DNA from: an uncultured Pseudomonadota bacterium
GTDB taxonomy: Bacteria; Myxococcota_A; UBA796; GCA-2862545
Reading direction: 5' to 3'
Assembly: GCA_903897935.1 (NCBI GenBank)
Contig: CAIUDO010000360.1
Location: 1-39,019, forward strand
DNA length: 39,019 bases
Shown here: positions 15,582-22,672 of the stretch, piece by piece
How positions within the stretch are numbered: position 1 is the first letter of the stretch
How the letters are laid out: each line of letters begins with the position of its first letter
Program-made: the position numbers and the translations under genes
Notes under the pieces: model-generated
Databases searched by the model: none
What the model was told of the DNA's origin: nothing
The model's input: the letters and a program-made list of their open reading frames with translations, nothing else

Positions 15582-17300
15582 TCACGGGGCGGGTGAGTTC
15601 GGCTCGTCCGGCGTCGCGCGCACCTCGTCCGCGAACTCGGCGTTCACGAACGTGCCCCCTTGGTCGGCCGTGCACGCGTACCAGCTCGCCGGGTCCGCGC
15701 CGTCGCCGGGTGGGTCGGCGCGCTCCATCGACCGCGACACGACGCCCTTCAGGTCGGGCCCGCCCGCGAACGCCGGACCGCCGTCGCCCGCGGCGTCGAC
15801 GACCGTTCCGCCCGGGTCGAGCAGCAGCAGCTCCAGCGACCCGTCCTTCAGGTACAACCTGGACTGGCGGTTGTCGTTGAACGAGTTCACGATGAGGTCG
15901 CCCCCCGAGAACGCTGACAGCTCGTCTTGGGGGGCGCCGTCGACGTACGGCTCGAGCACGTGGTCCAGGATCGTGAACGTGTCGTTCGGGCCGACCCAGG
16001 ACCCTGGCGGGAGGCCGACGACGACGTCGTCTGGGTTGGCGATCACCCACAGGTCGAGGTCGATCAGGCGGTCCGTCGTGTTGCGGATCTCGATGAACTC
16101 GTCGTAGCCGTCGGTGTCCTGGTGGTTCACGCCGTACCACATCACCTCGTTGATCACGAGGTCGCCGGGGCTGAGCACGGTGCCATCGAGGTCGTCGCCG
16201 ACCCGATCGCCGCCGAGCCGCCGCCCCGACGCCCACAACGAGTCGTAGTAGTCGCGGAACATGTCGCGCACACGCTCGCCGCGCAGCACGAGCAGGAACT
16301 CGTCGTTGCTGCTGGTCGCGGACGCTGACCAGTTGAACGATCCGGTGATCACGACCGGGTTCGCGCCGTCCGCGTCGATCAGCATCGTCTTGCTGTGCAA
16401 GCGACCGCCGCCCGCCTGGTAATCGCCTGGGAGCGCGGTGTTGTCGTTGCCGTCGAGCCGAACGTCGATGCCCGCGGTGATCAGACGGTACACCTCGTGG
16501 TACTGCCCGTTCGAGTGGAGTTGGGATTGGTCGATGACGCCGCTGACGCCAGCGCCGCCGTTCGCGATCATCTCCCCGTGCTTACGAATGAACGCGCTGC
16601 CGACCTGGTCTTTCGTGAACGCGAAGATCGTGAACCGCACGCTCTCTTCGGCGGCGTCGACGAGCTCGAGGATGCGCCCCATCGCGTCTTCGTTGGGCGA
16701 GAACCAGACCTCTACCTCGGTGTCGCCGACCTGGTAGACGCGCCCGTTGTCGAGCTCGGACTTGGTGCCGCCGAATTCGCCCCCGAAGAGCTGCTCGAAC
16801 TCGCTCGTGAAGTCGGCTGCGACCTCCGGGTTGTCGAGCACGATGAAGTTGTTCGAGTTCATCAGCAGGTCGGTCTCGGACCAGTTCGACGTGCCGCAGA
16901 ACACGAAGCGGCCGTCGGACACCATGAATTTGTCGTGCATGATGTGCGCCATGTTGCCGACTTGCATCGGCACGTGGCGCTCGCGGAGCGCGGTGTACCC
17001 TTCGTTGGACCAGTGACCGGCGTCGCCCACGAAGCGCACGGCGACGCCACGATCGTACGCCCGCACCACCGCGTCGATGATCGGAGTGTACGAGAAGCCC
17101 ATCACCGCGACGTCGAGCGTGGCCTCGGTGTGATCGATCTGCGACACCATCACGTCGACGACGTCGGCGTCCCACAGGTTGCCGGGGTTGGTGCCTGGGT
17201 CGTTGAAGAAGACCTCGACGCGACCGCCGCGGGTCTGGTCGAGCTCTGCCTGGGTGGGCGGCGGGTTGCACGCCGAAGCGAGCAAGAGGAGCAGGGTCAC
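15582..17300 (-). CDS. Phospholipase D-like lipoprotein with C-terminal lamin-tail domain
   Basis: The protein has 572 aa. The GTG start overlaps the stop of the upstream gene (GTGA). A short lipoprotein signal ends at LASAC11. Two complete HKD motifs are present. HDKFMVSD (H122, K124, D129) is followed by GTSNWSETD, and HSKTMLID (H302, K304, D309) is followed by GSFNWS, so a catalytically competent PLD superfamily enzyme is expected (nuclease, phosphodiesterase or phospholipase). From about residue 380 comes a lamin-tail domain (LTD): LVINEVMWYGVNHQDTDGYDE, then the strands FIEIRNTTD and IDLDLWVI, ending with SRSMERAD .. W .. PNSP. LTDs are known in bacterial surface hydrolases and nucleases. 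The lipid anchor and LTD suggest action at the cell surface. The substrate is not determined. Confidence 0.9.
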   Translation of the reverse strand: MTLLLLLASACNPPPTQAELDQTRGGRVEVFFNDPGTNPGNLWDADVVDVMVSQIDHTEATLDVAVMGFSYTPIIDAVVRAYDRGVAVRFVGDAGHWSNEGYTALRERHVPMQVGNMAHIMHDKFMVSDGRFVFCGTSNWSETDLLMNSNNFIVLDNPEVAADFTSEFEQLFGGEFGGTKSELDNGRVYQVGDTEVEVWFSPNEDAMGRILELVDAAEESVRFTIFAFTKDQVGSAFIRKHGEMIANGGAGVSGVIDQSQLHSNGQYHEVYRLITAGIDVRLDGNDNTALPGDYQAGGGRLHSKTMLIDADGANPVVITGSFNWSASATSSNDEFLLVLRGERVRDMFRDYYDSLWASGRRLGGDRVGDDLDGTVLSPGDLVINEVMWYGVNHQDTDGYDEFIEIRNTTDRLIDLDLWVIANPDDVVVGLPPGSWVGPNDTFTILDHVLEPYVDGAPQDELSAFSGGDLIVNSFNDNRQSRLYLKDGSLELLLLDPGGTVVDAAGDGGPAFAGGPDLKGVVSRSMERADPPGDGADPASWYACTADQGGTFVNAEFADEVRATPDEPNSPAP

Positions 17301-18409
17301 GGGATCTCCACCGCGGCGGCGCGCCACTGATCGACGATCGCTTCGGCGGCGAGCAGCTCGGCGCTCGGGTCGTCGTCGTCGGTGAGGATCCAGCCGATGG
17401 CGTCTGCGTACTGGTCGGTCGTCGTCTCGACGCCGTCCGCGAGACGGCTCGCCGACCACAGCGGCTGGCTCAAGATGATCGCGCGGGGCCGATGGTACCG
17501 ACCATCCCGCGCGACGTCGAAGTCGACGAGCACGATCGTGGGCACCAAGCCCGCCGCGATCTGGCGGACCGGCAACGAACCCAGGAGGTCGTCGACCGCA
17601 GGGGACGGGTCGATACCGAACCCGGGGCCCACCGTGACCTCGACGTCGAAGCCCGTCTGCTCCTTGGCGATGAGCGCGGTGACGAGCCCTTCGTCGGCGA
17701 GCACGTCGGTGAGCACCCGAACGCCCGAGCGCGCCCCGTACACTGCGTCGATCACGCGCTTGGTGAGCCGCTCCTGGGGCCCGAAGTAGACCTCGAGGAT
17801 CACGTCGGAGGCGGTGTGGTACATCCAACCTGGGTCGCCGATCGACTTCGCCATCCCGTCGAACTGCGTCAGCGTGGCGGCGTCGGTGCCACCGAACAGC
17901 TGGTCGTGCTCGTCGGTGAGGTCGTCGATGAGATCTTCGCTTCGCCCGACCAGCGCGACGCGCCCGCCGGGGCTGGTTCGCCCGCCGTCGGTGGCGATCA
18001 GGAACTGCTCGTCGTCCGCGATGACGTACGCGCTGGTCATGTTGACCTGGGTGCTGTCCCACGCCACGTCGGCGTTGATCGCGAAGTCGAAGTAGCCGAC
18101 GGGCCCGTCGCCGAGGCGGAGCGGCACGCCGGCGTCGTCGATCGCCTCGAACACGACGTCGTCGGCGCGGTCGACGTCGCCGAACACCTCGACCGCGACG
18201 CCCCGCTCCCAGGCCGCGATCAGGCCGTCGGCGAGCGCTGGGTCTTCGCCGGCCGGCAAGCCGACCTTGAGCGTGGAGGTGGCGCCGTCCATCAACGACA
18301 GCCACCGCGCGTGCGCGGCGTCGGCGGAGTCGTCCGACTCGATGCTGATGGTGGTGAAGGTGTCGAGGGCTGGCGCGGCGCACCCGAGGCCAAGGACGAG
18401 CGCGATCAT
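17297..18409 (-). CDS. Degenerate PLD-like lipoprotein (catalytic His and Lys missing)
   Basis: The protein has 370 aa. The ATG start overlaps the lamin-tail gene stop (ATGA). The lipobox is LGLGC10. The fold pattern follows the PLD protein encoded next to it. It has a helix-strand start (AAHARWLSLMDGATSTLKVGL), then ADGLIAAWERGVAVEVFGDVD, equivalent to AVVRAYDRGVAVRFVGDA in the neighbour. The stretch NMTSAYVIADDEQFLIATDGG then sits where HDKFMVSDGRFVFCGTSN lies. By this alignment His becomes Thr125, Lys becomes Ala127, and only Asp132 remains. A second half (VILEVYFGPQERLTKRVIDAV, GVRVLTDVLADEGLVTALI) also has no HxK. It is therefore likely a non-catalytic paralogue acting as binding partner or regulator. 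The assignment rests on by-eye alignment. Confidence 0.75.
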   Translation of the reverse strand: MIALVLGLGCAAPALDTFTTISIESDDSADAAHARWLSLMDGATSTLKVGLPAGEDPALADGLIAAWERGVAVEVFGDVDRADDVVFEAIDDAGVPLRLGDGPVGYFDFAINADVAWDSTQVNMTSAYVIADDEQFLIATDGGRTSPGGRVALVGRSEDLIDDLTDEHDQLFGGTDAATLTQFDGMAKSIGDPGWMYHTASDVILEVYFGPQERLTKRVIDAVYGARSGVRVLTDVLADEGLVTALIAKEQTGFDVEVTVGPGFGIDPSPAVDDLLGSLPVRQIAAGLVPTIVLVDFDVARDGRYHRPRAIILSQPLWSASRLADGVETTTDQYADAIGWILTDDDDPSAELLAAEAIVDQWRAAAVEIP

Positions 18410-19119
18410 TCGAGGCTCCCCGTGGCGTACGCGCCGGAGTAGTCCGGCGAATTCGGGCGGCCCGGCGACGCGTGCGTGTAGCGCCGGCAGTCCTCGGCGA
18501 CCCGGTCATCGTTCGGCACGTCGACCTCGGCCGGCGTGTAGAAGTGCCACGACTCGCTGCGGGTGCCGTCGCCGCCGAACATCAGCTCGGCACGCTCCAT
18601 CGAGCGGCTGGTGACGAGGTCGTAGCCGCCAGCGAACGGCAAGCTGGTCTCGCTGCCGATCGGCTCGAGCAGGCGGTCGTCTTTGTCGAGCAGGGTGAGC
18701 TCGAACGGGTCGCCGGAGCCGAAGTCGAGATCGGGCACCACCCAATCGGCGTCGGGGAAGCAGCCGGCGTTCGACGCGGCGATGAACCGGTGGTCGCCGA
18801 CGGTGAGCAGCGGCCCGCCGTCCGGGATCACCCACGTGTGGTTGACCGCGCCGGTAGCGACGACCTGCCACCCGCTGACGTCGAGGTTGAAGTTGCCTTG
18901 GTTGCGCAGCTCCACGAAGACGTCGGCCCGATCCCAGGTCCCGTCGTCGTGCACCGAGCCCGACCACAACACCTCGGTCATGACGACGTTGCCGCGCTCC
19001 CCGGAGTCTGGCCCGCCGTCCGAGCCGTCGCGGTAGCCGACCGTCTGTTCGATCTCGCCGGGGTCGGCGTTGCAGCCGACGCCGAGCCCAAGCGCGAGCA
19101 GCAGCGACGTGGCGCGCAT
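18406..19119 (-). CDS. Lamin-tail domain lipoprotein
   Basis: The protein has 237 aa. The ATG shares one base with the barrel gene stop (TGATG). The lipobox is LGLGVGC16. After a short acidic linker comes a lamin-tail domain: VVMTEVLWSGSVHDDGTWDRADVFVELRNQ, FNLDVSGWQVV, PLLTVGDHRFIAA, then TSRSMERAE..W..YTPAEV and the closing SPGRPNSP. These are the strands and the P-G-x-P-N-S end expected of an LTD. The SRSMERA motif is shared exactly with the PLD-LTD lipoprotein two genes downstream. There are no catalytic residues. A binding or targeting role, possibly towards DNA, phospholipid or the PLD partner, is inferred. Confidence 0.85.
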   Translation of the reverse strand: MRATSLLLALGLGVGCNADPGEIEQTVGYRDGSDGGPDSGERGNVVMTEVLWSGSVHDDGTWDRADVFVELRNQGNFNLDVSGWQVVATGAVNHTWVIPDGGPLLTVGDHRFIAASNAGCFPDADWVVPDLDFGSGDPFELTLLDKDDRLLEPIGSETSLPFAGGYDLVTSRSMERAELMFGGDGTRSESWHFYTPAEVDVPNDDRVAEDCRRYTHASPGRPNSPDYSGAYATGSLE

Positions 19120-20678
19120 CAGAAGTCCGCCCGCAGGCCCAGGTACGCGCCGAACGCGGTGGCCTCGCCGCCGAGCTGATCCCCCGCGACGCGGGCGATC
19201 TCGATCGCGTAGTACTCACCCGGCATCAGCATCGCGCCGGTGCCGCTGAACGTCAGCCGCTCGACCGGCGAATACGACAAGGAAAGGTCGATCTCGGTCC
19301 CGAGCGACGCGCCGAGCCGCTCCTGCGCCGCGAACTCTTCGCGGCTGTAGCCGTACGGCGGGTCGATCAGCTCGATGTTGGCGAGGTCGACGAACGAGAC
19401 CGACGTGTCGGCGAGGTTCCAGAACCCGACGTCGGCCGAGAAGCCCTGCGGCAGGTCGAGCCCGACACCAGCCTGGATCACCTGGGTGCCCGCCTTGCGG
19501 TCCGGCTCGTGCGGATCGTCTTCGAGGCCCATGCGCCCGACGTACGGGGCGGCGTGCCAGCCCAAGTAGCGCTGGGTGAGCATGCCGCCGACGTGGGTGC
19601 CCTTCAGCCCGACGAAGCCGTGGCTGTACTGGAGGCCGTCGGTGCCGTACGCGGACCCGAGCGCCCGGTGGAAGACCGCGGTGGCGCGGAACGCGGCGGT
19701 GTCGTCGCCGCCGGTGTCGAGCGCGGCGCCGCCCGTGATGGCCCACCCGTTCGCGTCGACGTCGTTCGCGACGAGCTCCTTGCGGTCGATGCCCATCGAC
19801 ATGTCGAAGCCGACGAACGGGACGACCGGCCCCGCGGTGACCTGCGCGCGCGCGCCGGTGTTGAACACCCAGTCGTTGTCCGCGAAGTTGCCCAGCGATC
19901 CCGCGTACGTGATGTCGGCGCCGGATCCGAACGCGCCGACGTCCGTGTAGAACGCGTACGCGCGCGCTTCGAACGGCACGGACAGGCCGTCGAGCACAAA
20001 CATGCCGCCGGTGCGACGGGTCGAGAGATCACCGCGCATCGGGTACGGCGAGGTGTCGCCTTGCGCCGTGGTCTGCAGGAAGGTGATCTGGTTGTCGACC
20101 GTCTGGAACGCCATCACGTTCATCGGGATCAGGACCAGCGTGGCGACGCCGCCGATCCCGACGTCGAGCCGCACCAGGTCGACGACGTCGGCGAGCACCG
20201 GATCCGGTGTGCCGCCGAGGCCGCCGATCTCGAGGAAGTCCCGACCGACCGTGAGGCGCGTTCGTGTGGAGTCGGCGTCGGGGAACCAGTCTACGGCGAG
20301 CGCGCCGAAGTAGACCCAGCCACCCCACGGGCTCGAGCCGCCGATCTGGTCGTTGCCCCAAAGGCCGCGGTGCGACGCGACGACGCGCAGATCCACCGGG
20401 CCGTCGTCGGGACGGTACACGACGCCGACCGACACGTCGGTGTACGCGAACGACATACGGTCGTCGCTGTCCAGGATCGCCTGGTCCGACGACTCGTCGA
20501 GCGGCCGGAAGTCGAGGTTGGACGCCTCGTGCCACTCCGTCTCCAGCCCGATCTCGACGTCGACCGGGTTGGAGCTGGACTTCTCGGGCGCCGCGCGCGT
20601 CTCGAGGTCCTGCGCCCACGCGGGGGTCGACGCGCCCAGCGCGAGGAGCGCGAGCAACTTGGAGCGGGCCACCGTCAC
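19119..20678 (-). CDS. Outer-membrane beta-barrel protein
   Basis: The protein has 519 aa. The GTG at 20678 has GGAGG six bases upstream. A cleavable signal (VTVARSKLLALLALGASTPAWA, then QD) follows. The mature chain is a run of amphipathic strands alternating with short Asp/Gly turns (FAYTDVSVGVVYR, VDLRVVASHRGLW, GWVYFGALAVDWF). It ends in FGAYLGLRADF, a C-terminal Phe typical of barrels inserted by the BAM complex. The length suggests 16-18 strands, like porins or alginate-export-type channels, but I do not recognise a family. It heads a four-gene overlapping unit with three lipoproteins (lamin-tail, degenerate PLD, PLD-LTD). It may therefore be the channel or anchor of that group. Confidence 0.82.
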   Translation of the reverse strand: MTVARSKLLALLALGASTPAWAQDLETRAAPEKSSSNPVDVEIGLETEWHEASNLDFRPLDESSDQAILDSDDRMSFAYTDVSVGVVYRPDDGPVDLRVVASHRGLWGNDQIGGSSPWGGWVYFGALAVDWFPDADSTRTRLTVGRDFLEIGGLGGTPDPVLADVVDLVRLDVGIGGVATLVLIPMNVMAFQTVDNQITFLQTTAQGDTSPYPMRGDLSTRRTGGMFVLDGLSVPFEARAYAFYTDVGAFGSGADITYAGSLGNFADNDWVFNTGARAQVTAGPVVPFVGFDMSMGIDRKELVANDVDANGWAITGGAALDTGGDDTAAFRATAVFHRALGSAYGTDGLQYSHGFVGLKGTHVGGMLTQRYLGWHAAPYVGRMGLEDDPHEPDRKAGTQVIQAGVGLDLPQGFSADVGFWNLADTSVSFVDLANIELIDPPYGYSREEFAAQERLGASLGTEIDLSLSYSPVERLTFSGTGAMLMPGEYYAIEIARVAGDQLGGEATAFGAYLGLRADF

Positions 20679-20684
20679 GATCAA

Positions 20685-20689
20685 CCTCC
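20685..20689 (-). promoter_or_regulatory. Ribosome binding site for the barrel gene GTG
   Basis: GGAGG lies six bases before the GTG at 20678. It fixes the start just at the signal peptide and rules out the ATG 105 bases upstream. Confidence 0.6.
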
Positions 20690-20807
20690 GAACGCGCCCG
20701 GGTCCCCCATGCGCGGGCGGCCACGTAGCCGATCCGGGCGGCGCGCGTAAGGCGCAGCCGGTAGCCGGTGCGTGACGAACCATGCCTCGATGTGCGCGCC
20801 GGAACGC

Positions 20808-21638
20808 TCACTCCAAGACGGTGAGCTGCCCGACCCGCATGACGATCACGGCGTAGATGTCGAAGCTGAACAAGACCGGGCCGGTCGCTTCGACGCGTTG
20901 GCCGGGTTCGACGGTGATCCCGCGCTTGGTGAGCTCGGAGTCGATGGTGACGTCGTACGTAGTGCCGTCTTCGGCTTCGAGCTGGAACGCTCCGAAGGTG
21001 TCGGGCTCGCTCGTGACCACGCCGGAGACGCGGGTGACCCGCCCGATGTGCTCGGCGCCGAGCGTGCCGGTGGCTGGCTCGTAGAAGATCGGCACGTCGT
21101 GCTCGACGACCTCGATCACGTCGTGCGCCGTGACCATGTTCAGGTCGTACGAGGTGCGCGCGCCGCGCACCGACAGCCGGATCCGGTCGCCCATGTCGAA
21201 GTGGGCGACCTTGCTGTCGCCCAGGATCAAGATGCCGCCGGTGGCGTCCTGCACGAAGTACGAGCCGTAGTACTTCTCGTCGTCCGATGTGCAGCCGGAG
21301 GTCTTGAAGTAGAAGTCGGGCAGGATCGTGACGACGGCGTCGAGCTCGAACGGCAACGCGTCGTCTACGTAGCTCTCGCACAACGAGCCCGCCGGGTACT
21401 GGTCTTCGGATCCGTACGCGGCGGTCCAGAAGTCCACCGGGAACACCTCGTCGAGCAGCGCGCCGACGCCGACGTCCGGGTCCACCGGGAACGTGTACGG
21501 CGTCTCGGTGAACACGACCGGCTCCATCACGTCGTAGTCGGTGCCTTCAGACCACCAATCAGACGGATCTTCCCGCCATTGCGGGCTGCCGCACCCGACG
21601 GTCGCCGCCAAGGACGCGGCCGCAGCGAGCAGCCTCAA
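20808..21638 (-). CDS. Lipoprotein with two OB-fold-like domains
   Basis: The protein has 276 aa. A TTG start overlaps the previous stop (TTGA) and opens a lipoprotein signal (LRLLAAAASLAATVGC16). Residues about 20-110 are an acidic region with Cys. Two OB-like stretches then follow. The first is AVVTILPDFYFKTS .. YGSYFVQDATGGILIL .. FDMGDRIRLSVRGART. The second is RVTRVSGVVTSEPDTFGAFQLEAEDG .. VEPGQRVEATGPV .. IVMRVGQLTVL. The order (V-x-G-x-V, F-x-L/V-Q-D-G, then G-D/Q-R-V-x-V-x-G) is that of the OB-folds in YhcR/ExeM-type extracellular nucleases. No nuclease motif is present. A nucleic-acid or ligand-binding role is inferred; the family assignment is by eye. Confidence 0.7.
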   Translation of the reverse strand: MRLLAAAASLAATVGCGSPQWREDPSDWWSEGTDYDVMEPVVFTETPYTFPVDPDVGVGALLDEVFPVDFWTAAYGSEDQYPAGSLCESYVDDALPFELDAVVTILPDFYFKTSGCTSDDEKYYGSYFVQDATGGILILGDSKVAHFDMGDRIRLSVRGARTSYDLNMVTAHDVIEVVEHDVPIFYEPATGTLGAEHIGRVTRVSGVVTSEPDTFGAFQLEAEDGTTYDVTIDSELTKRGITVEPGQRVEATGPVLFSFDIYAVIVMRVGQLTVLE

Positions 21639-22429
21639 TACCAGCGCAGCTGATCCCACAGGTCGACCTCGAGGAACGATTGGCCGCCGGCGTATCCGAT
21701 CGGAGTGACCGTTTCCACGCAATCGCCCGCCACGAGCATCATGCCCGACGGCACCCGCAGCTCGAGCGTGCCCCGGCCCGCCGCCTCGAACGCGTAGCAG
21801 GTGACCCCGCCCGAGCACCCGGTGAGCCGCTCGGTGATGGTGCCGTAGGCGTGGTGCACCGCCGCCCCTTCGACGGTGTGGTCGATCACGCCGGACTCGC
21901 GCACCGGCACGCCGGCGTCGCTGGCGCGGACCGCGAGCGTGTCGATCCGCGAGATGTTCGGTTGCCCCTGCACGTTGCGGATCGAACCGACGGCGACCAC
22001 GACGACGTCGCCCGGGGCGGGGGCGGCCTCCAGCGGGACGTCGAGGGCGACGCGGATCGCCATCGCGCCGTCTTCGAGCCAGAAGTTGCGCGTCGGATCG
22101 TCGCCCACCAGGGTCACGACCGCGCCGTCCACGAGCAGGTCGATCGTCGCGTAGCCGTAGTCCTCTGCCGGCATCTCGGCGGCGACCGCGGTGATCCCGG
22201 CGTCTTCGTCGAGCGGCTCCGGCTCGACCACGGCGGGGTCGAGGATCCCGTACCAGGCGCCGAGATCCTCGGGCCCCGCGTCGCAGCTGCGCGCGGGGCT
22301 GGTCGGCGGCTCCGACGGCTGGGTCGGGGCAGTGGCCTCGGCGGCGGTGTCGCCTTCGTCTACGGTGGGGACGCAGCCCGTCGCGGCGGACAACGCAGCC
22401 ACGACGCCGATGATCGGGTATGCCCTCAT
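21635..22429 (-). CDS. Lipoprotein with OB-fold-like domain
   Basis: The protein has 264 aa. The ATG at 22429 has GGGAG six bases upstream. The lipoprotein signal is MRAYPIIGVVAALSAATGC19, followed by a Thr/Pro/Glu-rich spacer (about 20-50). Residues about 85-180 look like an OB-fold: YATIDLLVDGAVVTLV, then FWLEDGAMAIRVAL, then PAPGDVVVVAVGSIRNVQGQPNISRI, the same strand logic as in the next gene. The C-terminal part (185-264) is beta-rich with two Cys (GCSGGVTCYAFEA) and the ending FLEVDLWDQLRWY. First gene of the minus-strand lipoprotein block, divergent from the PP2C gene. No catalytic signature is visible. Confidence 0.72.
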   Translation of the reverse strand: MRAYPIIGVVAALSAATGCVPTVDEGDTAAEATAPTQPSEPPTSPARSCDAGPEDLGAWYGILDPAVVEPEPLDEDAGITAVAAEMPAEDYGYATIDLLVDGAVVTLVGDDPTRNFWLEDGAMAIRVALDVPLEAAPAPGDVVVVAVGSIRNVQGQPNISRIDTLAVRASDAGVPVRESGVIDHTVEGAAVHHAYGTITERLTGCSGGVTCYAFEAAGRGTLELRVPSGMMLVAGDCVETVTPIGYAGGQSFLEVDLWDQLRWY

Positions 22430-22672
22430 ACGATGCTCCCAGGGGTTGGTGCGCATCGTCATCCTGCCTCGTGGATTCGGTACGCGAGTGTCACGGGGCT
22501 TTCTTTGGCAGGCACCGAGGCCGCTGCTCATCTCCCGTCGCCAGGCCGCGCCGCGAGCAGCGGCCCCACCTGCGCGTTACGTACGATGAAACGGCCTCCT
22601 TACGAGGTGTGTCGTGGTTGCTGCGTGTGTGAGGCGCGTCCGCTAGAGTAGGAGCGCATCCAGGACGCCGCT
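22430..22672. other. Divergent intergenic region
   Basis: About 240 bases separate the OB-fold lipoprotein gene (minus) from the PP2C fusion gene (plus). It must hold promoters for both. TAGAGT at 22644-22649 is a weak -10-like hexamer with no well-spaced -35. No open frame with a convincing start and no strong inverted repeat is seen. Confidence 0.4.

Noticed and set aside
15201-15596. Plus-strand frame coding for a long Ser-Val/Ser-Ala repeat
   Set aside because: It is the antisense of the Asp-X tract of a lipoprotein gene with signal peptide, lipobox and good ribosome site on the minus strand.
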